A stretch of DNA of 6,166 bases from Spirochaetaceae bacterium (GCA_030633365.1 DAOVSY010000182.1:1-6166), one strand, 5' to 3'; positions 1 to 5,660 are shown, counted from the stretch's first letter. Made by a program: numbers and translations. The notes: generated by a model not told the origin, from the sequence alone.

Positions 1-478
1 TAAGAATTTCATCAATATCTTTTTCCTGTTCAAAAGTTCCGGATACACCAATTTTGACTCCTTTGTAGGAACCGAATGGCTTAAGAAATTTCAGTTTTAG
101 TTTAAATGCTATTCCATAGTTGTTCCCAACAACAGAGTTCAAATCTAAAGGTAGATGAGCTGCGTATAGTGATATTTTATTCTTTATAAGAAAAGAAAGT
201 CTTTCAAAATGACTATCCTTAACAGCTATAGGAAAACCCCAGAATAATCCATGATGTACAAAAAGAACATCTGCATTCCAATCTGCTGCCTTTATAAAAG
301 TTTCTAAAGAAGCATCAACAGCAAAAGCTACTTTTTTAACCTGGGTTTTCCCCTGATCCACCTGAAACCCATTCATAGATGAATCAATTCCTGCCACAAT
401 ATCCATATCAAGGATTTCCCTGAAATAGGAATCCAACTCTTCTGTATTCATTTTTGGAGTATAGCAAGCCCAAATCAA
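1..478 (-). CDS. Nif3/YbgI-family dinuclear-metal protein, N-terminal part (gene runs off the left edge)
   Basis: This gene is incomplete. About 159 codons are visible and the C-terminus lies outside the window. The translation carries Nif3-family hallmarks: an N-terminal ELDSYF, an NGFQV segment (family NGLQV), VAFAVDAS, then LFVHHGLFWG and the AHLPLDLN block. The paired His of VHHG and the Asp of HLPLD are the expected N-terminal metal ligands of the dinuclear site; the remaining ligands would be in the missing half. Family members are cytosolic, and often labelled 'GTP cyclohydrolase 1 type 2', but the cellular role is unsettled, so no function is claimed beyond the family. Start: an in-frame TTG at 478 has AAGGAG 9 nt upstream. 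The ATG at 451 matches where family proteins usually begin (MNTEELDSYF) but has no Shine-Dalgarno. I chose TTG because of the ribosome binding site; the alternative removes nine residues. It is divergent from the HDOD gene. Confidence 0.88.
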   Translation of the reverse strand, partial: MIWACYTPKMNTEELDSYFREILDMDIVAGIDSSMNGFQVDQGKTQVKKVAFAVDASLETFIKAADWNADVLFVHHGLFWGFPIAVKDSHFERLSFLIKNKISLYAAHLPLDLNSVVGNNYGIAFKLKLKFLKPFGSYKGVKIGVSGTFEQEKDIDEIL

Positions 479-487
479 TTAAATCAA

Positions 488-493
488 CTCCTT
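488..493 (-). promoter_or_regulatory. Ribosome binding site deciding a TTG start for the Nif3-like gene
   Basis: On the minus strand this reads AAGGAG, followed by 9 nt and then an in-frame TTG (476-478). The first TTG after it leads straight to a stop (TTG ATT TAA), so the second one is the usable start. The ATG nine codons downstream (449-451) is preceded by pyrimidine-rich sequence with no such motif. Confidence 0.55.
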
Positions 494-539
494 TTTAAGT
501 ATTATTATTGCAGTAAGTAACACTTTATTATTCCTACGC

Positions 540-568
540 TTGACAATAATATGAACTGATATAATAAT
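540..568 (+). promoter_or_regulatory. Sigma-70-type promoter for the HDOD gene
   Basis: A perfect -35 TTGACA (540-545) is followed by a 17-nt spacer and AATAAT (563-568, 5/6 match to TATAAT). A perfect TATAAT also occurs at 560-565, but its spacer would be only 14 nt. Transcription would begin near 575, giving a leader of about 27 nt that contains AGAGG (589-593), 8 nt before the ATG at 602. No operator-like repeat is obvious around it. Confidence 0.65.
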
Positions 569-601
569 TAGAGGTAAGTAAAACTTTCAGAGGTACAATT
601 A

Positions 602-2092
602 ATGGCAAAGACAGTTGATATAGCTAAAATAAAAAAAGCAGCAAGAAATTCAATACCAATTTCAATTAAAACCTATACTTTACCACATGAAACGGAAATA
701 TATATGGAGAGTATTCTCGGAAGCTTTCTTGATGAATTCGGTCAGGTTGGAATTAAGGATAGAATTGCCTATTGTATGAAAGAACTGGCAGTTAATGCTA
801 AAAAAGCCAATACTAAGAGAGTTTACTTTAAGGATAGAAATCTTGATATTGAAGATCCTGCTCAGTATGAAGAGGGAATGAAAACTTTTAAGAGTGACAC
901 TCTTTCCAATATTGATTATTACCTTAATATTCAAAAGGAAGAAGGGCTGTATATAAAAACAGTCTTTCATGCAAAGGGAAACAAATTTACTTTGAGTATT
1001 AAAAATAATACTGAGATATCTAAAAAAGAGCAAATGAGAGTTTATGATAGAATTGCACGCTCCAGAGCCTTTGATACTATGGAAGAAGCCTTAACTACAG
1101 TTCTTGATGACTCTGAAGGTGCTGGGCTGGGTATTGTAATATTAGTTCTAATGCTCAAAAAACTGGGACTTAGTGAAGATGCTTTTGATATTGATGTGGA
1201 AAATGGGGAAACTATTGCACGAATTACATTACCATTTTCCGAGATACATATAGAGAATATTGCAAAACTTTCAGAAGAGATTGTTCAGGAAATTGATGAA
1301 TTACCCCACTTTCCTGAAAATATTGTACAATTGCAGAAGCTTATTCATGATCCGGATTCTGAAATTACAGATATAGCAAGACAAATCAGCATGGATGCTT
1401 CTTTAATTGCAGATCTGTTAAAGGTTGTTAATTCAGCACAATATATGCTTCCAAAACGGGTTGATAATATTGTAGAAGCTGTTAAGCTTATCGGGCTTCG
1501 GGGGCTAACGAACCTGCTTTTTTCTTATGGAACACAAAAACTCCTTGATCGTAAAGAGAAATGGTTATGGGATCATTCATATAAAACTGCTTTTTATGCC
1601 TATAATATAGCTAAGAATTTTAACAGAAAAAATAAAGATCTTTTGGATGATGCTTATGTTGGAGGGATCCTTCATGATATGGGGAAGATTATTTTTTCTG
1701 ATATCCATCCAAAGCTATTAGATAAAATTAATAATTTCTGTATAGAAAAAGAACTTCAAAGAGATTTGTTTGAAGACCTGGCAGCAGGACTGAATCATGC
1801 TGAAATTGGTGGTCTTGTAGCAGAGAAATGGAATTTCCCACAATCTCTTATTGAGTCAATAAGGTATCATCATGAACCCAGGCATTGTTCAAAAGAGTAT
1901 AGAGATGTGGTTTATACTGTTTATCTGGCTAATTCCATAGCAAATATTGAAAGTGATGAAATGGTTTTTGAACAACTGGATAAAGAAGTTCTTGTAAATT
2001 TTGGTATAAACTCTGAAGAGCAATTGATGATGATTTTAGAACGTCTATCAGGAGCTTTTTCGAATCAGGTTAATTCAAAACGGAAAATGTAG
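602..2092 (+). CDS. Signalling protein: GHKL/HATPase-like domain fused to HDOD domain
   Basis: A 496-residue soluble protein with no signal peptide or membrane span. Residues about 20-215 look like a GHKL (histidine-kinase-type) ATPase fold: an N-box-like KELAVNAKKAN (E61, N65) and a G-box EGAGLGI (172-178). The place where the DxGxG adenine-binding motif is expected reads IKNNTEI (133-139), so that Asp appears absent and nucleotide binding is uncertain. Residues about 231-425 are an HDOD domain: the opening ELPHFPENIVQLQKLI, the MDASLIADLLKVVNSAQY block, then HD-like residues H325, H358-D359 with K362 (LHDMGK), H399 (HAEIG) and H423-H424. HDOD proteins are generally regulatory, and many have lost phosphohydrolase activity; no output or ligand can be read from this sequence. 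There is no phosphoacceptor His domain or receiver domain in the protein. The start has AGAGG 8 nt upstream and a good promoter. It stands alone, divergent from the Nif3-like gene, with no strong terminator before the glutaredoxin gene 73 nt downstream. Confidence 0.85.
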   Translation: MAKTVDIAKIKKAARNSIPISIKTYTLPHETEIYMESILGSFLDEFGQVGIKDRIAYCMKELAVNAKKANTKRVYFKDRNLDIEDPAQYEEGMKTFKSDTLSNIDYYLNIQKEEGLYIKTVFHAKGNKFTLSIKNNTEISKKEQMRVYDRIARSRAFDTMEEALTTVLDDSEGAGLGIVILVLMLKKLGLSEDAFDIDVENGETIARITLPFSEIHIENIAKLSEEIVQEIDELPHFPENIVQLQKLIHDPDSEITDIARQISMDASLIADLLKVVNSAQYMLPKRVDNIVEAVKLIGLRGLTNLLFSYGTQKLLDRKEKWLWDHSYKTAFYAYNIAKNFNRKNKDLLDDAYVGGILHDMGKIIFSDIHPKLLDKINNFCIEKELQRDLFEDLAAGLNHAEIGGLVAEKWNFPQSLIESIRYHHEPRHCSKEYRDVVYTVYLANSIANIESDEMVFEQLDKEVLVNFGINSEEQLMMILERLSGAFSNQVNSKRKM

Positions 2093-2116
2093 ATTGGTGA
2101 GAAATATAAGAATCCA

Positions 2117-2143
2117 TTGACTTCTTATTGTATATAGTGTAAT
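2117..2143 (+). promoter_or_regulatory. Possible promoter for the glutaredoxin gene
   Basis: TTGACT (2117-2122, 5/6) and TGTAAT (2138-2143, 5/6) are separated by 15 nt, shorter than the ideal 17. TAATTT (2140-2145) would give a 17-nt spacer but matches only 3/6. The -35 overlaps a weak AT-rich inverted repeat (2106-2112 with 2122-2128). Read-through from the HDOD gene is an alternative source of transcript. Confidence 0.4.
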
Positions 2144-2165
2144 TTATATATAAGGAGAAATTATT

Positions 2166-2396
2166 ATGGCAATAAGCGTATACTCAACACCCAGCTGTAG
2201 TTATTGTACACTGGCAAAAGATTATTTTAGAAAAAACAAAATCGCATTTACCGACTATAATGTCGCTACGGATATGGATAAAGCTAACGAAATGGTTAAA
2301 AAATCCGGCCAGATGGGAGTCCCTGTTCTGGATATAAACGGGAGAATCCTTGTAGGTTTTAATCCTGCAGAAATTGAACGGGCTCTTCATAGATAA
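2166..2396 (+). CDS. Glutaredoxin-like / NrdH-like thiol-disulfide oxidoreductase
   Basis: A 76-residue single-domain thioredoxin-fold protein, the usual size of the small glutaredoxin/NrdH/YruB-type group. The redox motif is C11-S-Y-C14 in the context YSTPSCSYCTLAK. The cis-Pro loop is GVPV (51-54), followed by the DINGRILVGFNPAEIERAL ending typical of the group. It is expected to be a cytosolic dithiol reductase for disulfides or a ribonucleotide-reductase donor; which electron donor it uses (glutathione or thioredoxin reductase) cannot be told from sequence. No nrd gene lies nearby, so the name NrdH is not justified. The start is secure: AAGGAG (2152-2157) lies 8 nt before the ATG. It converges with the TrmH-type gene; only 29 nt separate the two stop codons, and this gap is occupied by a long palindrome. 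Confidence 0.9.
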   Translation: MAISVYSTPSCSYCTLAKDYFRKNKIAFTDYNVATDMDKANEMVKKSGQMGVPVLDINGRILVGFNPAEIERALHR

Positions 2397-2410
2397 AATG
2401 ACAGGGGCAG

Positions 2411-2454
2411 ATCGTATCGTACGGATCAGGCATGCCTGATCCGTACGATACGAT
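2411..2454. repeat. 44-bp perfect loopless palindrome (P1) between convergent genes
   Basis: The 44 bases read identically on both strands, centred on GCATGC at 2432/2433. Each arm contains CGTACGGATCAGG. It covers the last eight codons and stop of the minus-strand methyltransferase (2426-3241) and the gap before the glutaredoxin stop. A 22-bp hairpin could form in either transcript, but neither side has a T-tract, so it is not a textbook intrinsic terminator, though it may block or protect 3' ends. Its arm resembles that of the palindrome at 6065-6110 (CGTAGGGACAGG), suggesting one repeat family. Confidence 0.93.
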
Positions 2455-3241
2455 TGTACCAATTGTACATCAATATTCCGAATGCCACAGAGACATTGAT
2501 TGAACCTTTTATTCCTCCCAGAGGGATAGACACTCTTCCATAGCTGTTATCAGCTAATTTTAAACACTCAGGACTAACTCCCAGTTCTTCGGATCCAATT
2601 ATGCAAACACCTTTATCAGGGAATTTAAATTGATCTATTGGTTCTCCATTTAATTCAAGAGCAAAAATATTTTTATGTTCCTGTAGGTGACGCAGCTCTG
2701 CGTCCCCTACTTCCCAGGGAATAATATCTGTACAACCCATTGAAGTTCTTAAGGCTCTTTTATGATTCGGAGATGCTGTTCCTGGAGATAACAGGATTTT
2801 ACTGACTCCAAAGGATTCCGAAGATCTGAAAATGGATCCTACATTGAATGGTGATCTAATATCATCTAGATATATTTCCATAGGAAGAGTTTTTCGAAGA
2901 TCTGTCAATTTTTTATCTTCAAGGAAACTCTTATTAGTTAACAGATCCCAATCAGCAGGTTCCTCTTTAAGATGTTTTAATAACAGGTGACGCAAACTAT
3001 TGCAAACCCTTAAAAGCTCTCCTCTGGTATTCCCATATTCCCGGGTTATTAGTTTTATCTGTCTGATCTCCTCTGCATCAAGTTCAGGGGACAGTATTAT
3101 AAAAGATATCAGATCTTTGAAATAAATAGAGTTGAGATTTTTTTTAGATACCAGGTCTAACTCAAACCCCTGCAGAAGGCGTGCAGCCTTACGTAGGGCA
3201 CTAACAGGAGGAAGCGTGGAAAGCTTCCTGATTGTTATCAT
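2426..3241 (-). CDS. TrmH/SpoU-family (SPOUT) RNA 2'-O-methyltransferase
   Basis: A 271-residue protein. The C-terminal part (about 121-263) is a SPOUT methyltransferase with all three family motifs. Motif 1 is SPFNVGSIFRSSESFG (130-145, with N133 and R139). Motif 2 is IIGSEELG (214-221, with E218). Motif 3 is IPLGGIKGSINVSVA (239-253, with S247 and N249), which forms the trefoil-knot S-adenosylmethionine site. It should methylate a ribose 2'-OH in tRNA or rRNA; the target nucleotide cannot be read from the sequence. The N-terminal 120 residues are rich in charged residues and predicted helix, and are not a recognisable L30e-like domain, so the exact subfamily (TrmH, RlmB, TsnR) is left open. 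It starts within the upstream gene's stop (ATGA overlap, 3238-3241) with only a weak purine stretch, implying translational coupling. Its last eight residues (RIVRIRHA, starting inside N-R-I) and stop are encoded by a palindromic repeat, so the tail is probably not part of the ancestral fold. Confidence 0.88.
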   Translation of the reverse strand: MITIRKLSTLPPVSALRKAARLLQGFELDLVSKKNLNSIYFKDLISFIILSPELDAEEIRQIKLITREYGNTRGELLRVCNSLRHLLLKHLKEEPADWDLLTNKSFLEDKKLTDLRKTLPMEIYLDDIRSPFNVGSIFRSSESFGVSKILLSPGTASPNHKRALRTSMGCTDIIPWEVGDAELRHLQEHKNIFALELNGEPIDQFKFPDKGVCIIGSEELGVSPECLKLADNSYGRVSIPLGGIKGSINVSVAFGILMYNWYNRIVRIRHA

Positions 3242-4386
3242 AAAGCATCTTTTAGAATTGTGTAAATATCTTCTCCAGTTATTTTGGATGGTAAATATTT
3301 AATCATAGGGAGTTTATTCACCTGTTCAGCTACATATATTAAATTATCTTTTTTTATTCCAATATCACTTAAACGAACTGGAAGATTTTGTATTCCTATA
3401 GATAATCTGAGAGATTCAATTACCCTGTCTGCAGCTGAAATAATAGAAAGTCCGGAAATATCCTCTCCAAGTATTGGACCCATTCGTGATACTTTTTCCG
3501 GACAGACTCTTAAGCCGTATTCCAGGACATATGGTAGAAGTATAGTAGCTGTAATTGCTCTGGAAACTCCAAATTGTTTACTTATCTCTGCAGCACAGGC
3601 AGTTCCCAGACCTGTTGTACTGATAGTCAGACCAAGTGCTGTTGAAAATCCAGCTTTCGCTGCACTTAACAGATTTTCAGGGTTATCCGGGTCTTCAATT
3701 ATAGAAGGAAGTATTTTCACAACCATACTAATGGTTTTTAGAAAAAGCATATCTGAAATAAAGTTTGAACGACTGGAAAAAAATCCTTCTACTGCTTCAA
3801 GAAATACATCCATTAGAGTTGCAAGTTTGTACTGTTTAGAAATATCCATAAATAGAGATGGATCAATTATTATTGCTTCAGGGGCAGCGTTTTTTACTGT
3901 TACTATCTGAAGAGATCCATTTCGTGCATCAGGTAGAATGAATTCAGGGCTAAGCATAAATGGATTTCTAAATGTACCGGAAATTTCAATATATGGAATA
4001 GGAAAAAGTTCCGGAGGATTATCTGACATAATATTATAAAAATTACCAGTATAACTGGCAGCAACTGCTATTGCTTTTGCTGCTGACAGAGCTCGCATAC
4101 CACCAAATCCAATAACAGCTTGAATTCTTGACACTCTTGCAATTTCAGAAGCTTTTTCTATAGTATGGGAAGTAGATTTAGATGTAATCTCTGCAAAGGT
4201 AATTAAATCAAGATCACTTTTTCGAATTTCATCTTTAATTTTTTTTAATGTATCACTATCTGCGAGTGATTTCTCAGTTACAATAAGTAAACGATGTCCA
4301 AATGAGCTTACAATCTCTTTTAACCTGCTTAGAGAACCATATGAGCAGTAAACCTTAGAATGTGCATTAAAAATAAGATCTTCCAT
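3238..4386 (-). CDS. Iron-containing alcohol dehydrogenase-fold protein, apparently lacking metal ligands
   Basis: A 382-residue protein of normal length for group III Fe-ADH/glycerol dehydrogenase-like enzymes. It shows the N-terminal Rossmann-like half (HRLLIVTEKSL; VIGFGGMRALSAAKAIA at 91-107) and the helical half ending in LPSKITGEDIYTILKDAL, a typical Fe-ADH C-terminus. Key residues differ. The GGGSxxD nucleotide-binding motif reads GGMRALSAAK, without the Asp. The PTTAGTGSE loop is replaced around IEISGTFRNP. MDxxxHAxE reads MDVFLEAVE, keeping D193 but with E197 where the ligand His should be. The two later ligand His positions fall in GTACAAEIS (261-269) and GVSRAI (273-278), which contain no His. 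So catalysis by the usual metal-dependent mechanism looks unlikely, and it may be a pseudoenzyme or have changed chemistry. It is coupled by ATGA overlap to the RNA methyltransferase. It lacks a clear ribosome binding site. Alternative: a distant dehydroquinate-synthase-like enzyme, which I think less likely. Confidence 0.82.
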   Translation of the reverse strand: MEDLIFNAHSKVYCSYGSLSRLKEIVSSFGHRLLIVTEKSLADSDTLKKIKDEIRKSDLDLITFAEITSKSTSHTIEKASEIARVSRIQAVIGFGGMRALSAAKAIAVAASYTGNFYNIMSDNPPELFPIPYIEISGTFRNPFMLSPEFILPDARNGSLQIVTVKNAAPEAIIIDPSLFMDISKQYKLATLMDVFLEAVEGFFSSRSNFISDMLFLKTISMVVKILPSIIEDPDNPENLLSAAKAGFSTALGLTISTTGLGTACAAEISKQFGVSRAITATILLPYVLEYGLRVCPEKVSRMGPILGEDISGLSIISAADRVIESLRLSIGIQNLPVRLSDIGIKKDNLIYVAEQVNKLPMIKYLPSKITGEDIYTILKDAL

Positions 4387-4393
4387 ATATTAC

Positions 4394-4422
4394 ACCATAA
4401 CTGAAAATCAATAAAATTCCAA
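4394..4422 (-). promoter_or_regulatory. Weak candidate promoter for the Fe-ADH-like/TrmH operon
   Basis: On the minus strand, TTGGAA (4417-4422, 4/6) and TATGGT (4394-4399, 4/6) are separated by exactly 17 nt. Transcription would begin within a base or so of the ATG at 4386, leaving essentially no leader. That agrees with the absence of a Shine-Dalgarno, but both hexamers are poor matches. Confidence 0.3.
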
Positions 4423-4461
4423 TTTTTTTAATAAAAACCATAAAAAAACCAGAAAATAAAC

Positions 4462-4492
4462 AAAAAAAAGCAGGAGTTTTAAAACTCCTGCT
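4462..4492 (-). terminator. Intrinsic terminator after flgM
   Basis: On the minus strand, a 24-bp perfect inverted repeat (4469-4492; arm AGCAGGAGTTTT) is followed directly by a run of T (A-run 4462-4469 on the plus strand). It begins 18 nt after the flgM stop codon. The AT-rich centre would form the loop, above a GCAGGAG/CTCCTGC stem. On the plus strand there is no comparable T-run, so it works in one direction. It separates rsmI-flgM from the next operon. Confidence 0.88.
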
Positions 4493-4510
4493 GTTATTTA
4501 CATCTTTTTT

Positions 4511-4798
4511 CTAAGATAAGCCAAATAAATCCATTACTGAATCTGCTACAGATTCAACAATTTTATTGTCAATGTAAGATGGATCTTTTAACTTTTCCTT
4601 TACTTCTGCAATTCTGTCCATTCTGACATCAGGTGTTGCCTTAACAGTTTCTGATGCATTATAAACTTCAGCCATTGCTTTTGCATCATTGGATATTTTT
4701 ATTGAGTCTTTTCCACCAGATTCCACAAGTTTTGAAACCTTGTTTGTTTTATTCTGATTTGTGACAGAATTAACATGACTTAAACTGTTTATATTCAT
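4511..4798 (-). CDS. flgM: Anti-sigma-28 factor FlgM
   Basis: A 95-residue hydrophilic protein matching FlgM in size and pattern. The N-terminal third is Asn/Ser/Lys-rich and probably disordered. Then come DSIKISNDAKAMAE (31-44, the family's D-S-V-x-L-S-x-x-A-K-like block), PDVRMDRIAEVKEKL (56-70, the hallmark V-R-x-x-K/R-I-x-x-I/V-K region), DPSYIDNKIVE and a C-terminal helix ending VMDLFGLS. FlgM binds and inhibits sigma-28 (FliA) until the flagellar hook-basal body is complete, so late flagellar genes wait for its export; in spirochetes the flagella are periplasmic. It lies 49 nt downstream of rsmI on the same strand and is followed by an intrinsic terminator. AGGTAGGG lies 7 nt before the ATG. 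A sequence resembling a sigma-28 promoter sits between the two genes, which would give the common arrangement in which flgM is also under the control of the factor it inhibits. Confidence 0.87.
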   Translation of the reverse strand: MNINSLSHVNSVTNQNKTNKVSKLVESGGKDSIKISNDAKAMAEVYNASETVKATPDVRMDRIAEVKEKLKDPSYIDNKIVESVADSVMDLFGLS

Positions 4799-4823
4799 TA
4801 CTACACCCTACCTTTCAATTAAA

Positions 4824-4850
4824 CTATCGTCAACTGATGCCTTTATATTA
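4824..4850 (-). promoter_or_regulatory. Possible sigma-28 (FliA) promoter for flgM
   Basis: On the minus strand, TAAT (4847-4850) is followed by 15 nt and GACGATAG (4824-4831). The enterobacterial sigma-28 consensus is TAAA-N15-GCCGATAA, so matches are 3/4 and 6/8 at the correct spacing. The start would be near 4817, keeping the AGGTAGGG element in a leader of about 19 nt. The -35 overlaps the rsmI stop codon. A sigma-70 reading (TTGACG plus 17 nt) has no good -10. Confidence 0.42.
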
Positions 4851-5528
4851 ACTCTTTTTCCTCTCATAAACAAGTAAAGAAAATTCTCCTTTAACTTTTT
4901 GTTTAGTTTCCAGTAGTTCGAGGATTTTCAGAGCTGTTCCTTCAATATACTCTTCATAAATTTTAGTCATTTCCCTTCCAATAAGTAAAGTTCTGTCCGG
5001 TTCCAGATCCACGATATCCTTTACAAGCTTAATTATTCGAAAAGGAGATTCATATAATAAAAAACTTTCCCGTCTTTCAAGTAGTTCTTTTACTCTTTTA
5101 CGTCTTTTCCCTGGTTTGGGGCTTAAAAACCCATCAAAAGTTACTGTTTTCCCTGAATCTCCGGCAACACTTATAATTGAAGCAAATGCTGAAACTCCGG
5201 GTATAGGTATAACCTCAAATCCATTGGATCTTACTATATGAACCAATCGATTTCCAGGATCGCTAAGACCAGGTGTTCCGGCATCGCTTACATAGGCAAT
5301 ATCTTTACCTTCGCCCAGTAGTTCGGAAATTTTAACTGCAACATGGACTTCATTTTGAGATCTGCAGCTTATCAGGGGTTTCCGAATTTCATAGTGATTT
5401 AATAATTTTGCACTGTGTCTGGTGTCTTCACAGGCTATAGTATCTACAGATTTGAGGGTTTCCAGTGCTCTGAAGCTAATATCCCCTAAATTCCCTATTG
5501 GTGTTGCTACAATATATAATATTCCCAT
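4848..5528 (-). CDS. rsmI: 16S rRNA (cytidine1402-2'-O)-methyltransferase RsmI
   Basis: A 226-residue tetrapyrrole-methylase-fold (class III) S-adenosylmethionine methyltransferase with the complete RsmI signature: LYIVATPIGNLGDIS (4-18), IACEDTRHSAKLL (31-43), VSDAGTPGLSDPG (80-92), PIPGVSA (108-114), FDGFLSPKPGKRRKR, ESPFR (160-164), GREMTKIYEE (184-193) and KGEF near the end. RsmI methylates the ribose of C1402 in the 30S decoding centre, usually alongside N4 methylation by RsmH. Many RsmI proteins, such as the E. coli one, are about 280 residues; this one stops after the catalytic core and lacks the C-terminal extension. The start is fixed by the family's conserved N-terminus (M-x-x-L-Y-I-V-A-T-P-I-G-N). 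There is no Shine-Dalgarno: the ATG is preceded by CCCTTT and then the promoter -10, suggesting a leaderless message. It is the first gene of an rsmI-flgM unit and is divergent from the zinc-ribbon gene. Confidence 0.95.
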   Translation of the reverse strand: MGILYIVATPIGNLGDISFRALETLKSVDTIACEDTRHSAKLLNHYEIRKPLISCRSQNEVHVAVKISELLGEGKDIAYVSDAGTPGLSDPGNRLVHIVRSNGFEVIPIPGVSAFASIISVAGDSGKTVTFDGFLSPKPGKRRKRVKELLERRESFLLYESPFRIIKLVKDIVDLEPDRTLLIGREMTKIYEEYIEGTALKILELLETKQKVKGEFSLLVYERKKS

Positions 5529-5534
5529 AAAGGG

Positions 5535-5563
5535 ATAATAATTCTTTAAATGTTTATTTACAA
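5535..5563 (-). promoter_or_regulatory. rsmI promoter placing transcription start at the ATG
   Basis: On the minus strand, TTGTAA (5558-5563, 4/6), a 17-nt spacer and TATTAT (5535-5540, 5/6) are followed by exactly six bases (CCCTTT) and then the ATG at 5526-5528. With standard -10 geometry, position +1 is the A of the start codon. The -35 overlaps the -35 of the divergent promoter on the plus strand (5557-5562). Confidence 0.55.
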
Positions 5564-5584
5564 CACTTCGAATGGTAATATAAT
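5557..5584 (+). promoter_or_regulatory. Promoter for the zinc-ribbon gene, divergent from rsmI
   Basis: TTTACA (5557-5562, 5/6) and a perfect TATAAT (5579-5584) are separated by 16 nt. Transcription would begin near 5591. The leader of about 70-90 nt would therefore contain the whole palindrome at 5597-5628 near its 5' end. The -35 occupies nearly the same bases as the rsmI -35 on the other strand, so the two promoters should compete for RNA polymerase. Confidence 0.58.
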
Positions 5585-5596
5585 GTTATCATGATA

Positions 5597-5628
5597 TCGT
5601 AGAGACGCCCTATAGGGCGTCTCTACGA
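5597..5628. repeat. 32-bp perfect loopless palindrome (P2) in the 5' leader of the zinc-ribbon gene
   Basis: The 32 bases are a perfect palindrome centred at 5612/5613 (CCCTATAGGG); the arm is TCGTAGAGACGCCCTA. It falls just after the predicted start of the plus-strand transcript, so the RNA would begin with a stable hairpin. There is no T-tract on either side, so it is not an obvious terminator. The CGTAGAGAC ends resemble the CGTAGGGAC ends of the palindrome core at 6073-6102. From memory, palindromes with GTAGRGAC...GTCYCTAC ends occur as dispersed repeats in several bacterial groups; I could not check this. Confidence 0.93.
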
Positions 5629-5652
5629 ATTGATTTATACATAACACCTGTA

Positions 5653-5660
5653 TAAGGAGG
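5653..5660 (+). promoter_or_regulatory. Very strong Shine-Dalgarno with no standard start codon at the right distance
   Basis: TAAGGAGG matches the 16S rRNA anti-Shine-Dalgarno at all eight positions. The next in-frame start-like codons are GTG at 5661 (zero spacing, too close), ATC at 5667 (6 nt, ideal spacing but a non-standard codon) and ATG at 5679 (18 nt, too far for efficient use). Confidence 0.8.

Noticed and set aside
680..1033. Minus-strand open frame of 117 codons opposite the HDOD gene
   Set aside because: It lies wholly inside a well-supported gene with clear domains, has no ribosome binding site context, and its translation shows no family motif.
2106..2128. Inverted repeat ATAAGAA/TTCTTAT with 9-nt loop after the HDOD gene as a terminator
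   Set aside because: The 7-bp stem is almost all A/T and has no T-tract; it is more likely chance, or overlaps the -35 of the next promoter.
2184..2462. Minus-strand open frame of 92 codons opposite the glutaredoxin gene
   Set aside because: It begins inside the palindrome and is antisense to a clear glutaredoxin-like gene.
2455..2469. Short inverted repeat TGTAC-N5-GTACA next to P1
   Set aside because: It encodes conserved-looking residues of the methyltransferase C-terminus and is too short to separate from chance.
3209..3229. Hairpin AGGAAGC/GCTTCCT in the 5' part of the methyltransferase gene
   Set aside because: A 7-bp stem within coding sequence, with no positional link to a start, stop or T-run.
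3284..3910. Plus-strand open frame of 208 codons opposite the Fe-ADH-like gene
   Set aside because: Antisense to a gene with clear Fe-ADH-like domain structure; the translation is low-complexity Ser/Ile-rich without motifs.
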